A model generated the notes under the pieces. The model saw only the letters and a program-made list of their open reading frames with translations. It was not told the DNA's origin and made no database searches. 64,000 bases of DNA from CAYLJJ01 sp964384025 (GTDB lineage: Bacteria > Myxococcota_A > Bradymonadia > UBA7976 > UBA1532): the NCBI GenBank assembly GCA_964384025.1, contig CAYLJJ010000019.1, positions 1 through 64,000 of the forward strand. Direction: 5' to 3'. Below are positions 7,665-16,915 of the stretch, in pieces. A program made the position numbers and the translations under genes. Position 1 is the first letter of the stretch. Each line of letters starts with the position of its first letter.

Positions 7665-10600
7665 CTACATATTGCGCCGATACTGCCCCCCCACATTAAA
7701 GAGGGCTTCACTGATCTGGCCCAAGCTACAGCATTTCACTGTCTCCATCAGCTCCGCGAAGAGGTTACCTCCCTCTTCTGCGACCTGTCGCAGCTGCGCG
7801 AGTGCCTCAGCAGCCACTCCAATATGCTGCCGCTGGAAAGCTTCTACACCCAAGAGCTGCGCCCGCTTCTCCTCCTTGCTGGCGCGGATCAGCTCCGGCT
7901 CTGAGGGCTCCTGCTCCTGGGCAGCTAAGAAAGTGTTAACTCCGATGATGGGGAGCGCACCAGAGTGCTTCTGATGTTCATAGAGCAAAGACTCTTCTTG
8001 GATCCGACCCCGCTGGTACATCAGCTCCATCGCCCCCAGGACTCCACCTCGCTCAGAGATGCGATCAAACTCTGCCAGCACCGCGCGCTCCACCTCATCG
8101 CTGAGCCACTCCAGGAAGTAGCTGCCCTGTAGCGGATTCTCGCTGCGCATCAGACCCAGCTCCTGGTTGATGATCATCTGGATGGCGAGGGCTCGACGCA
8201 CTGAGGCCTCGGTGGGGGTGGTGATCGCCTCATCGTAGGCATTGGTGTGAAGGCTGTTGCAGTTGTCACTCAGGGCATAGAGAGCTTGTAGAGTGGTGCG
8301 GATATCATTGAAGTCAACCTCCTGGGCATGCAGTGAGCGCCCTGAGGTTTGGATATGGTACTTGAGCATCTGCCCCCGAGGCCCCGCTCCATACATATCC
8401 CGCATGGCGACAGACCAGATGCGGCGAGCTACTCGACCAATCACAGCGTACTCAGCGTCCACTCCGTTGCTAAAGAAGAAGGAGAGGTTGCGGGCAAAGG
8501 CATCCGGCTCCATCCCCCGCGCTCGATAATACTCCACATAGGTAAAGCCGTTGGCGAGCGTCAGCGCGAGCTGAGTGATGGGATTGGCGCCCGCCTCAGC
8601 GATGTGATAGCCGCTGATCGAAACGGAGTAGAAGTTGCGCACCTGCCGCTCTAAGAACCACTCCTGGATATCTCCCATCATCTTAAGCGCTGACTCAGTG
8701 GAGAAGATACAGGTGTTCTGGGCCTGATCCTCTTTGAGGATATCCGCTTGCACCGTCCCTCGAACGCTCTGTAACACCGCCGCCTTGATCTCGGCATACT
8801 CCTTAGGAGGCAGGAGCTGATCTCCGGTGACCCCCAGGAGCCCCAGACCTGAACCATCATGGCCCTGAGGGAGCGCTCCTCGATAGCTGGGGCGCTCTGG
8901 CAGGAGCGCCTCGATTTTGGCCTCAGCCTCAGCCCAACGCCCTGTCTCACGTAGGCGGCGCTCTACCGCTTGATCGATGGCGGCGTTAAAGAACATCGCC
9001 AAGAGCATTGGAGCGGGGCCATTGATGGTCATCGAGACGCTGGTTGAGGGGGCGCAGAGATCAAAGCCGGAGTAGAGGCGCTTGGCATCATCTAGAGTAG
9101 CGACGCTGACCCCTGAGTTGCCCACCTTTCCATAGATGTCGGGGCGCCGGGCGGGATCACGACCATAGAGGGTTACTGAGTCAAAGGCGGTGGAGAGCCG
9201 CGCCGCCTTTTGACCCCGAGAGAGATAGTGAAAGCGGCGGTTGGTTCGCTCAGGGTGCCCCTCTCCAGCGAACATGCGGCTGGGATCCTCTCCAGTCCGC
9301 TTATAGGGGAAGACCCCAGCGGTGTAGGGGAAGTGTCCGGGGAGATTCTCCAGCATTCCCCAGCGCAGCAGCGCTCCCCAATCCTTCGTTCGGGGCAGGC
9401 TGACCTTGGGGAGCTGAGTCCCTGAGAGGCTCGTCGAGTAGTTGGAGCCACGGATCTCACGCCCTCGCACCGTATAGCGATACTCTGGAGCGCTATAGCC
9501 CTCTCTCAACTTAGGCAGCGCTCTCAACAACTCACGAGCATCAGGATGAAGCCGCGCGAGGCGCTCATTATAGAGGTTGATCAGCTCCTGATTCTCTCCC
9601 TCCAGCTGTCCAGAAAAGGGCTGTAGTTCCTCTGGGGGCTCCAAACCTAAGAGCTTGAGGCTACGGGCCAACCCATCTGCTTCAGCAGCTACACCAACCA
9701 GGAAATCGACCCGATCCCGATAGGCGCGCAGCACATCGGCCACCTCTGAGAGATAGCGGGCTCGCCGTGGGGGTAGGATGCCTTGAGGCTCAGCAGCTCG
9801 CTTGGGGCGTGGGGCAGGGCTCCAGTCTCTCTCTAGGCGCTGATCGAGGAGCTGGAGGAGCTGCTCAAAGAGGGCATCAACTCCTGGATCTCCAAAGCGG
9901 TTGGCGGAGCAGCGTTGCACTGGCATCTCCTCCAGAGGGTGCTCAAGCCAGCCTCGGTTGCGTTGGATCTGCTTAGCAACTTGGCGTTCGGCGTCTTCAG
10001 CCCCGCGCTTATCCGCTTTGTTGAGGGCGACCAGATCGGCGTAGTCCAGCATATCGATCTTCTCAAGCTGGGAGGGAGCGCCAAACTCTGGGGTCATCAC
10101 ATAGAGGGAGAGGTCGGCGAGATCAACCACCTCGCTGCTGCTCTGACCGATCCCTGCGGTCTCAAAGAGGATCAGATCAAAGGGGGCGCTCTTGAGGAAA
10201 GCTAGGGCGTCAGAGATTGAGTTTGATATGGCGCTGTGGCTCGTCCGGGTGGCCATTGAGCGCATAAAGACTCGCTCATTGAGGGCGTTCATCCGGATGC
10301 GATCTCCCAAGAGCGCGCCTCCGCTTCGTCGTCGAGAGGGATCCATCGAGAGCACCGCAAAGCGGCGCTCAGGGAAGCGTTGAAGCAGGCGGCGAAGCAG
10401 CTCGTCGGTCAGCGAAGATTTTCCAGCGCCGCCGACCCCGGTGAGGCCCAAGACAGGAACCCGAGAAGAGAGCCCCTCAAACGCTCGCTCTAGGAGCCCT
10501 CGTTGATCTCGGGCGTGGAGATCTTCGATCCAGCTTAGGCTGCGTGCGATGGCGCCAAACTCTCCCTCCTGCCAGCCTGGCTCAAGGCCCTCCATCTCCG

Positions 10601-11021
10601 CCGTTAGATCTCGGCGGGCGGCCTCTACCATATGTTGGATCATCCCCTCCAGGCCCATCCGTCGCCCATCCTCAACTGAGTAGATGTGACGGATGCCTCG
10701 CTCATGGAGGGTAGCGATCTCCTGGGCGGTGATCGTCCCTCCACCGCCGCCAAAGATAGGCAGTTCCCCTCGCCCTGCCTCCTCTAGAAGCTTCTTCAGA
10801 TAGCTGAAGAACTCCATATGCCCACCTTGGTAGGAGGAGATCGCCACCCCATGGACATCCTCCTCGATCGCTGCCGCTGCGATCTCTTGAACTGAGCGAT
10901 CATGTCCCAGGTGGATCACCTCGGCGCCTTGCGCTTGGAGGATGCGTCGCATGATATTGATCGAGGCATCATGACCATCAAAGAGGCTAGCAGCGGTCAC
11001 AAAACGGAGGGGCTGATCCAT
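7665..11021 (-). CDS. icmF: IcmF, fused isobutyryl-CoA mutase with G-protein chaperone domain
   Basis: About 1118 residues. Coenzyme-B12-dependent carbon-skeleton mutase interconverting isobutyryl-CoA and n-butyryl-CoA, in three parts: an N-terminal cobalamin-binding domain (axial His in DGHDAS, residues 15-20), a MeaB-like GTPase domain (P-loop GVGGAGKSS, 195-203, then base-recognition NKAD) and a C-terminal mutase TIM barrel (RMFAGEG, VSMTINGPA, GTVQADILKEDQAQNT). The substrate-specificity positions read Phe (GVFPYKR) and Gln (AQNT). These are the isobutyryl-CoA signature, in contrast to Tyr and Arg in methylmalonyl-CoA mutase. The start is ATG 11021, four codons before the conserved RFVTAASLFDGHDA; a longer GTG start at 11102 is possible. 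Role: branched-chain or short-chain acyl-CoA metabolism. Confidence 0.95.
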   Translation of the reverse strand: MDQPLRFVTAASLFDGHDASINIMRRILQAQGAEVIHLGHDRSVQEIAAAAIEEDVHGVAISSYQGGHMEFFSYLKKLLEEAGRGELPIFGGGGGTITAQEIATLHERGIRHIYSVEDGRRMGLEGMIQHMVEAARRDLTAEMEGLEPGWQEGEFGAIARSLSWIEDLHARDQRGLLERAFEGLSSRVPVLGLTGVGGAGKSSLTDELLRRLLQRFPERRFAVLSMDPSRRRSGGALLGDRIRMNALNERVFMRSMATRTSHSAISNSISDALAFLKSAPFDLILFETAGIGQSSSEVVDLADLSLYVMTPEFGAPSQLEKIDMLDYADLVALNKADKRGAEDAERQVAKQIQRNRGWLEHPLEEMPVQRCSANRFGDPGVDALFEQLLQLLDQRLERDWSPAPRPKRAAEPQGILPPRRARYLSEVADVLRAYRDRVDFLVGVAAEADGLARSLKLLGLEPPEELQPFSGQLEGENQELINLYNERLARLHPDARELLRALPKLREGYSAPEYRYTVRGREIRGSNYSTSLSGTQLPKVSLPRTKDWGALLRWGMLENLPGHFPYTAGVFPYKRTGEDPSRMFAGEGHPERTNRRFHYLSRGQKAARLSTAFDSVTLYGRDPARRPDIYGKVGNSGVSVATLDDAKRLYSGFDLCAPSTSVSMTINGPAPMLLAMFFNAAIDQAVERRLRETGRWAEAEAKIEALLPERPSYRGALPQGHDGSGLGLLGVTGDQLLPPKEYAEIKAAVLQSVRGTVQADILKEDQAQNTCIFSTESALKMMGDIQEWFLERQVRNFYSVSISGYHIAEAGANPITQLALTLANGFTYVEYYRARGMEPDAFARNLSFFFSNGVDAEYAVIGRVARRIWSVAMRDMYGAGPRGQMLKYHIQTSGRSLHAQEVDFNDIRTTLQALYALSDNCNSLHTNAYDEAITTPTEASVRRALAIQMIINQELGLMRSENPLQGSYFLEWLSDEVERAVLAEFDRISERGGVLGAMELMYQRGRIQEESLLYEHQKHSGALPIIGVNTFLAAQEQEPSEPELIRASKEEKRAQLLGVEAFQRQHIGVAAEALAQLRQVAEEGGNLFAELMETVKCCSLGQISEALFNVGGQYRRNM

Positions 11022-11124
11022 GATGAAGTCCCGTAGGCAGAGCTTGATCTCACCTTTATGGCTCTCAATATTAAGCTTGGCAAGACTCAAGATCCTCTGC
11101 ACCCTGGCGCTTGGATTGGATCAG

Positions 11125-12453
11125 ATGCTGGTGAAGAGCTTGGAACTCAACTTAGATGAACGTAGTGGCCTTTTAAAGTTGGCTCTGGCTTGGAAGAGAT
11201 GGACAGAGGCAGAGAAAGCAACCCATGAAGCTAGAGTTAAGGCGGTTCTGCCAGATGAAGTTCCTAGTTTCGCTGTAACAAAAAAAGCAGGAAAACAGAT
11301 TGAAGAATGGAGCAAACCACTCTTACGTTATTTTCCCGTTCAAGAACAGGCTTATCTCAGTGTAACTAAAGGGGGACAAATAGATTCGTCTGTTGAAAAG
11401 TTTTTAGGAATTTATCAACATGGATACTCTAAAAAACAAGTTTTTAGAGGCAGAGCACACTCTCTTGATGGTGATCAATACTTAGTAATCGAACTTCTTT
11501 TTTCTTCAGATGGTTCTGTCTTTATTCGTTTTGCCTTTGCTCCATTGTCTAGGAATATTCGCCTTTGTTCTGGTCGCAAATATGAATATAGTATGAAAAA
11601 AAACTTGCCAATTTGTTCGGTGATGTACTCATTAGCGAAACATGCCGACATTGGACTGCGGGAATAGATCCAAATCTATATGGAGCCGGGTATGGTTAGC
11701 ATCAAGGACTTATAATAGAACTCTTTGAGTTTAAGCTAGAGGATATATTAGATGTCAAATCGGGTAAAAAGACCACTTCAGGTGAATGGTTGCGTGATTC
11801 AAAAAAGATACTTGATAATGAATATCAGAGTAAAGAATCGGAATTGTTTAAATGCATATCGATCTCTTTTGGACGGAGAAAACAGGAGAACAAGCAAAAG
11901 GACAATTCCGATGAAAATATGCGGACTATGACAAGAGAGCAGAAATTATGGGGTCATTTTCAACAAAAACGTGCAGTAATCCTTGAAGGGCCGCCGGATA
12001 CAGGCCAAACTCACTTGGCAATGTTGCCTATTAAATGGCTTAGGGAATATAATGGCAAAGAAATCAGCCTCGAAATTGTTCAGATGCATCCTGGATATGC
12101 CTATGAGGATCTTTAAGCCCGACATAATCTTGGATGGTTGGGGAAATCAACCGAATGCTCTTGTGGTTGTATGCGCAAAATGGAAATGGATCTATGGCGA
12201 ATCAAATGAACTTGAGAAAATTGTAAAGAGTGATCTATATCAAACCTTGGCTTATCTAGCATGGGTGAGAAGCCAGCCGAGTCGACAGATTAAGAGCGCT
12301 ATAGGCATTTTAGTCTATCTTAAAAAAGAAGCCAGGATTAATTGCGTCTATTTCGGACCTATAGATATAAACCCTGTGTGTTGGCTGGTCGGCTGTCAGT
12401 CACTCAGAAATTACACAATCCAACAATTAAGCAGCAACTTCATAGGTTATTAG
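11125..12453 (+). pseudogene. Decayed McrBC-like restriction locus (McrB P-loop fragment joined to McrC nuclease fragment)
   Basis: An A+T-rich, broken stretch. An open frame from about 11125 breaks at an A8 run (11596-11603): past it, sense continues in another frame (KKLANLFGDVLISETCRHW), which then meets an in-frame TAG near 11695. The same frame resumes and reaches VILEGPPDTGQTHLA, a damaged Walker A (family GPPGTGKT), and the McrB signature region QMHPGYAYEDL, ending at TAA 12114-12116. Immediately downstream, in frame 1, comes FKPDIILDGW...VVVCAKWKW...SDLYQTLAYL, which matches the McrC PD-(D/E)xK pattern PDIVL...DAKYK...DxYQ.LAY with the Asp changed to Cys. This looks like one deletion joining the middle of McrB to the end of McrC, plus frameshifts, so it is non-functional. 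Confidence 0.6.
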
Positions 12454-12493
12454 ACAGGATACTAGAGGAGTCTGCTCTTAATAGCAACTAGAC

Positions 12494-15220
12494 ATGTCGA
12501 AGAAGAGATATATGCCTAAAAAGCTCACACTCGTGGGAAATCTACTGCCTAGTGGACGAATAAGCCTTTGTTTGTTAGAAAAAGCAGGCTTTCAAACCTC
12601 TGCCGCTGTAGTCTCTCGTATTTTTGCAGCATTTGAGCAAGGTACAGGTTATGGTCTGCTTCACTTAGGGGCGGTAGAGTTAGACAGCAAATTGAGCCCC
12701 AGCCTCGCTTTCTGGCGCTCTTTGGGGCGGCTCTTTGTGAACGCTGTCTGTGGCATGCTCAATCCGATGGAGCCTGAGAAGGCGCCATCTCCTGAACCAA
12801 ACTTTATGGAGCTGGATAGACTCGCTTGTAAGATCCCTCCGATGTATGGCGCTGAGCTGCTCTCTAGATCCCTGCTCCTTCGCCTCTGGGCTGAGATGGC
12901 TGGGGCGCTGGTAGAGCGAACTGCGGAGTATAAAGGGGGTCTTCAAGCTTATCTCAACGCCAGCCACTCCAACTGGCATGTGGTGGGCCGGATCTCTCTA
13001 CATCTCGCTGAGAACAAGAGGGATCCGAACCTCCCCTTCGCCTTTATCGCTGCCTATGTGCGACAGCCTCCAGATCGAGCGACGCTGCAATATCTTCCTT
13101 TGAGTCGAGCCCTCCAGGAGTATGCAGGGAAACGGAATAAGCAGAAGCTGCTTTCCCTGCTCACTCCCCTTCAACAGGCAGCAGAGCAGAGTGAGCTGAT
13201 GCGCGCTCTCTTGAACTCAGGTGATATCTATCATCCGCTGGCTTGGAGCGTGGAGGAGGCCTATCGCTTTCTCTGTGAGGCGGAACATTTTGAGCGCTCA
13301 GGGCTCGTGCTGCGCCTACCCGATTGGTGGCAGGCTAAGCGGCGAACACATCCTCAGGTTGAGGTGCTCATCGGAACAAAGTCTCCCAGCATCGTGAGCG
13401 GAGATGCCCTACTCGATTTTGATCTCCGTCTTTCTTTGGGCGGAGAGGCGCTGACGAGTGATGAGATCAACACCATCCTTGAAGCCTCCGCAGGGCTCGT
13501 GCTCATCAAAGGTCGCTGGGTTGAGGTTGATCCCAAGAAGCTCAAGGAGCTGCTCAATCATTGGCGCACAGCGCAGTCTCGGTTCAGCGCGGAGGGTCTC
13601 AGCTTTATCGAGGCGATGCGCTTGCTCTCTGGGGCTGAGTTTGAGCCCAAAGATCCTGGGAGTGAGCACCGACGCTCTCGGTGGTCCAAGGTGGTCGCTG
13701 GCGAATGGTTCGCTGCTCAACTCGAAGCGATACGTGCGCCAGAAATTTTAGAGGTGATCGATCAGAACGCAGGGCTTCAGGCTCAGCTGCGTCCCTATCA
13801 GAAGGTGGGTGTGCAGTGGCTCTGGAACCTTCGAGCCCTGGGCCTCGGGGGCTGCTTGGCTGATGATATGGGCCTGGGCAAGACCATCCAGGTCATCGCC
13901 CTGCTGTCGATGCTGCAAAATCAGAAGCGCGATGAGGAACTTGATCTCTTAGTGGTGCCCGCCTCGCTCTTGGGCAATTGGCAAAGTGAGCTGAAGCGTT
14001 TTGCGCCCAACCTGCGAGCGCTCATCGCTCACCCCTCCAAGATCCCCTCACGCAAACTCAAGGTGCTGCCCTCCTCAGCGCTTGAGGGGAGGGATCTCAT
14101 CATCACGACCTATGGCACCGTCCTGCGCACTCCATGGATACAGGGCTCCTCTTGGCGCAGTGTGATCCTTGATGAGGCGCAGGCGATCAAGAATCCCAGC
14201 GCTAAGCAGACTCAGGTCATCAAAAAGCTATCTGCTCGTTGGCGCTTGGCTCTTACAGGGACACCGGTAGAGAATCGCTTGGGCGATCTCTGGTCTCTCT
14301 TCGATTTCCTCAACCCAGGCCTGCTCGGCTCCGCTGCGCTCTTTAAAACATTTTGTAAATCGATGGAGAGCAACACTGTTGATGGCTTTGCGCCGCTGCG
14401 CAGGCTGATCGGCCCCTATCTCCTGCGGCGCTTAAAGAGCGATAAGCAGGTCATCTCTGATCTGCCTGACAAGAGCGAGATCAACGCCTACTGCCTGTTG
14501 AGTAAGCATCAGGCTGCGCTCTACAAGCAGTCGGTCAAGGAGATGAGAACGGCCCTTGAGGAGAGCGATGGGATCAAGCGGCGAGGCGTCGTGCTCGCCT
14601 TCTTGATGCGCTTTAAGCAGATCTGCAATCACCCCTCTCAATGGTTGGGCGACGCTGATTTTAAAGCAAACCATAGCGGTAAGTTTCAGCGCCTCTTGGC
14701 GATCTGTGAGCCCATCGCGGAGCGTCAAGAGAAGGTGCTGATCTTTACTCAGTTTCGCGTGATGATTGAGCCGCTGCGAGATCTCTTGAGCGCCTGCTTT
14801 GATCATCCAGGCGTGGTGTTGCACGGCGGCACCCCCGTAAAACAGCGCGCGGGCTTGGTTCAGCGGTTTCAGGAGGATGAAGAGCTGCCTTTTATGGTCC
14901 TCTCCCTCAAAGCAGGGGGCGCAGGGCTCAACCTGACCGCCGCCAATCATATCATTCACTTTGATCGCTGGTGGAACCCTGCGGTAGAGAATCAGGCCAC
15001 GGATCGCGCCTTCCGCATTGGCCAGAAAAGGAATGTGCTTGTGCAAAAGTTCATCTGTAAAGGGACCGTAGAGGAGCGCATCGATAAGCTCATCACGCAT
15101 AAGCAGCGCCTCTCCGATTCCCTGCTCTCCGGTACAGAGGAGGTGAAGCTCACCGAGCTGAGCGATGATGAGTTGCTGGAGCTGGTGAACCTGGATCTTC
15201 AGAGTGCGGTGATCTCATGA
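12494..15220 (+). CDS. SNF2-family DEAD/DEAH-box helicase
   Basis: 908 residues. The N-terminal 430 residues form the bacterial SNF2-associated region (LRLPDWW, VGGEALTSDEI-like segments). A Swi2/Snf2 motor follows: Q/I region LRPYQKVGVQWL, Walker A DDMGLGKTIQ near residue 456, DEAQ box (VILDEAQAIKNP) near 560, LTGTPVENRLGDLWSL, then the second RecA-like lobe with KVLIFTQF, SLKAGGAGLNLT, WWNPAVE and ATDRAFRIGQKRNV near 835. It is an ATP-dependent DNA translocase, perhaps acting on stalled transcription or in DNA repair or defence. It overlaps the SWIM gene by ATGA, the classic bacterial SNF2-SWIM pairing (compare YwqA/YwqB). It lies next to the restriction remnant, but its own codon use is like the host's. 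Confidence 0.92.
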   Translation: MSKKRYMPKKLTLVGNLLPSGRISLCLLEKAGFQTSAAVVSRIFAAFEQGTGYGLLHLGAVELDSKLSPSLAFWRSLGRLFVNAVCGMLNPMEPEKAPSPEPNFMELDRLACKIPPMYGAELLSRSLLLRLWAEMAGALVERTAEYKGGLQAYLNASHSNWHVVGRISLHLAENKRDPNLPFAFIAAYVRQPPDRATLQYLPLSRALQEYAGKRNKQKLLSLLTPLQQAAEQSELMRALLNSGDIYHPLAWSVEEAYRFLCEAEHFERSGLVLRLPDWWQAKRRTHPQVEVLIGTKSPSIVSGDALLDFDLRLSLGGEALTSDEINTILEASAGLVLIKGRWVEVDPKKLKELLNHWRTAQSRFSAEGLSFIEAMRLLSGAEFEPKDPGSEHRRSRWSKVVAGEWFAAQLEAIRAPEILEVIDQNAGLQAQLRPYQKVGVQWLWNLRALGLGGCLADDMGLGKTIQVIALLSMLQNQKRDEELDLLVVPASLLGNWQSELKRFAPNLRALIAHPSKIPSRKLKVLPSSALEGRDLIITTYGTVLRTPWIQGSSWRSVILDEAQAIKNPSAKQTQVIKKLSARWRLALTGTPVENRLGDLWSLFDFLNPGLLGSAALFKTFCKSMESNTVDGFAPLRRLIGPYLLRRLKSDKQVISDLPDKSEINAYCLLSKHQAALYKQSVKEMRTALEESDGIKRRGVVLAFLMRFKQICNHPSQWLGDADFKANHSGKFQRLLAICEPIAERQEKVLIFTQFRVMIEPLRDLLSACFDHPGVVLHGGTPVKQRAGLVQRFQEDEELPFMVLSLKAGGAGLNLTAANHIIHFDRWWNPAVENQATDRAFRIGQKRNVLVQKFICKGTVEERIDKLITHKQRLSDSLLSGTEEVKLTELSDDELLELVNLDLQSAVIS

Positions 15221-16206
15221 GTCGGTGGGCGGCTTATGTTCCCGTTGCTAAGCGCCGCGCCCGCGCAGCGAGGCAGATCGCCAAGATGCGTAGAGCAGGG
15301 CGTATCCTAAAGCCCGTCGAGATTGAGGGGCGTGGCATCAGTCAGAGCTTCTGGGGTCGCTCCTGGTGTAAAAACTTGGAGGCTTATAGCGACTTCAGCA
15401 ACCGCCTCCCCCGAGGTCGTACCTATGCCCGCAATGGCTCAGTCCTTGACCTTCAGATCGGGGAGGGGCTGATTAAGGCGCTGGTCAACGGCTCAAGGTT
15501 GTACAAAGTTAGGCTGAAGATCATGCCGCTCTCAGAGATACGCTGGGCGAGCCTAAAGAGCGCCTGCGCAGGGCAGGTTGATTCTCTTGTAGAGCTGCTT
15601 CAGGGGGAGTTCTCCAGTGGTGTGATGGAGATCGTGAGTCGTCCAAGTGAGGGGCTCTTTCCCACCCCAAAAGAGTTTGAGTTTTTCTGCTCCTGCCCAG
15701 ACTCCGCGAGGCTGTGTAAACATATCGCCGCTGCGCTCTATGGCGTGGGTGCTCGCCTGGATCTGGAGCCTGAGATGTTGTTCTCGTTGCGTGGCGTTGA
15801 TCCACACGAGATGATCGATGAGGCGATGGCGCGAGGTGTTGAAGTGCTTCCTGGGAGACAGCCACACAGGCGGCTGCTCAAGCTGGATGAGCTCTCCTCG
15901 ATCTTTGGCTTCGAGATCGACTTTAACGATGAGGTGTTCTCAGCCCCGAGCGAAAAGGAGCAGAGAAGGAGCAGAGCGCCGAGGAGTAGAACCACTGAGC
16001 TCAGAGATGAGGCTCAGCGTTTATTGGCCTTGGTTATCGAAAAACCCGGTCTGCGTACACCACAGCTCAGTGATCAACTCAACCTCTCTCTCTCAGCCGC
16101 GAGGACGATCATCAAGCAGCTCAAACAGCGTGGCTTGATCTGTTTCAAAGGTGCCTCTAAAAACGGGGGCTATTATCGGATCCCTCACTCAGATGGAGTC
16201 GCTTAA
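15217..16206 (+). CDS. SWIM zinc-finger protein with C-terminal winged helix
   Basis: 329 residues. The SWIM motif CxC...CxH is visible as FFCSCPDSARLCKHIAAAL at about 155-172. The N-terminal region SFWGRSWCKNLEAYSDFSNRLPRGR is typical of the bacterial SWIM partners of SNF2 helicases. A linker rich in Arg and Glu leads to a C-terminal helix-turn-helix-like domain (LLALVIEKPGLRTPQLSDQL ... AARTIIKQLKQRGLI), which is an uncommon addition and suggests DNA binding. It is translationally coupled to the SNF2 gene (ATGA). Known: SWIM domains bind DNA or protein. Inferred: it acts as a targeting subunit for the helicase. Confidence 0.85.
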   Translation: MSRWAAYVPVAKRRARAARQIAKMRRAGRILKPVEIEGRGISQSFWGRSWCKNLEAYSDFSNRLPRGRTYARNGSVLDLQIGEGLIKALVNGSRLYKVRLKIMPLSEIRWASLKSACAGQVDSLVELLQGEFSSGVMEIVSRPSEGLFPTPKEFEFFCSCPDSARLCKHIAAALYGVGARLDLEPEMLFSLRGVDPHEMIDEAMARGVEVLPGRQPHRRLLKLDELSSIFGFEIDFNDEVFSAPSEKEQRRSRAPRSRTTELRDEAQRLLALVIEKPGLRTPQLSDQLNLSLSAARTIIKQLKQRGLICFKGASKNGGYYRIPHSDGVA

Positions 16207-16209
16207 GTC

Positions 16210-16848
16210 ATGAACCGTCGCGACTTCCTCTCCAGTCTGCTGCTCCTGGGACCAACGGTGGCTTCAGGCTACCTCCTCCCTCGGCGACATCTCCTACGTA
16301 AGGTCTCCAGCCGCCTTCAGAGGAGCCCCAAGCTAAGCCTTGAGCTGGAGGGTCGCCTATGGACAGCAGAGGGAAGCTTAGAGATCAGAGAGCGCTGGCG
16401 CTTTGATCAGCCCGGCAAACGTCTAGAGTGCCTGACTCAGGCAGGCCCCCGTCAGTTGCGCTGGGATCAGAAAGGAGATGATGCTCTGAGGCCTCATCGA
16501 CTGCTGCGCCAAAGCCTTCAGCGCCTCTTCGTTGAAGCTGATCTGGGAGCATTGATGCGTGATCTGAAGATCGATCACAGGCGGGAGAGCTTAAGCTTAG
16601 CTGGGGAGCGTGTCGCGCATCTCCTGGGAGCAGGGCCTCGAGAGCCTCAACGACCTCAGGTCTGGATCGATCAAGAGAGCTTCCTCCCTCTGCGTGTCCG
16701 TGCTCAAGAGCCTGATGGTTTGGTCGATCTTCAGCTCCTCTCTTGGCAGGGTCCAATCAGCCAAGGGCGCTTTCCCCATAAGATCCGTCTTAACAGTCAG
16801 AGGCGATTGAGGCGTGAGCTGGAGCTGCTCTCCATCTCTCAAGCCTGA
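16210..16848 (+). CDS. Tat-signal periplasmic protein of unknown function
   Basis: 212 residues. The N terminus MNRRDFLSSLLLLG is a twin-arginine type signal (RRDFL) followed by a hydrophobic stretch. The remainder has no cysteines forming a clear cofactor site and alternates short strands (LSLELEGRLW, ERWRFDQPGKRLECL, VDLQLLSWQG, RFPHKIRL). This loosely recalls LolA/LolB-like or outer-membrane lipoprotein-sorting folds, but I cannot assign it. It begins 4 bp after the SWIM gene stop and could be transcribed with it. It is followed by an inverted repeat at 16858-16882. Confidence 0.65.
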   Translation: MNRRDFLSSLLLLGPTVASGYLLPRRHLLRKVSSRLQRSPKLSLELEGRLWTAEGSLEIRERWRFDQPGKRLECLTQAGPRQLRWDQKGDDALRPHRLLRQSLQRLFVEADLGALMRDLKIDHRRESLSLAGERVAHLLGAGPREPQRPQVWIDQESFLPLRVRAQEPDGLVDLQLLSWQGPISQGRFPHKIRLNSQRRLRRELELLSISQA

Positions 16849-16857
16849 GAAGTACTC

Positions 16858-16882
16858 TAGCGAGATGGAGATCCCCTCGCTA
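16858..16882 (+). promoter_or_regulatory. Perfect 7-bp inverted repeat before the ArsA-like pair
   Basis: TAGCGAG (16858-16864) and CTCGCTA (16876-16882) are separated by 11 bp and can pair as a stem-loop. No T-run follows, so it is a poor intrinsic terminator. It lies 34-58 bp before the GTG of the next gene and could be an operator or part of the 5' leader. Confidence 0.35.
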
Positions 16883-16915
16883 TAGTGCCCTCTTCTCTAA
16901 GCTGGGTTTTTAAGC

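Noticed and set aside
14432..15100. 222-codon minus-strand open frame inside the SNF2 helicase
   Set aside because: It is antisense to conserved helicase motifs and has no family features.
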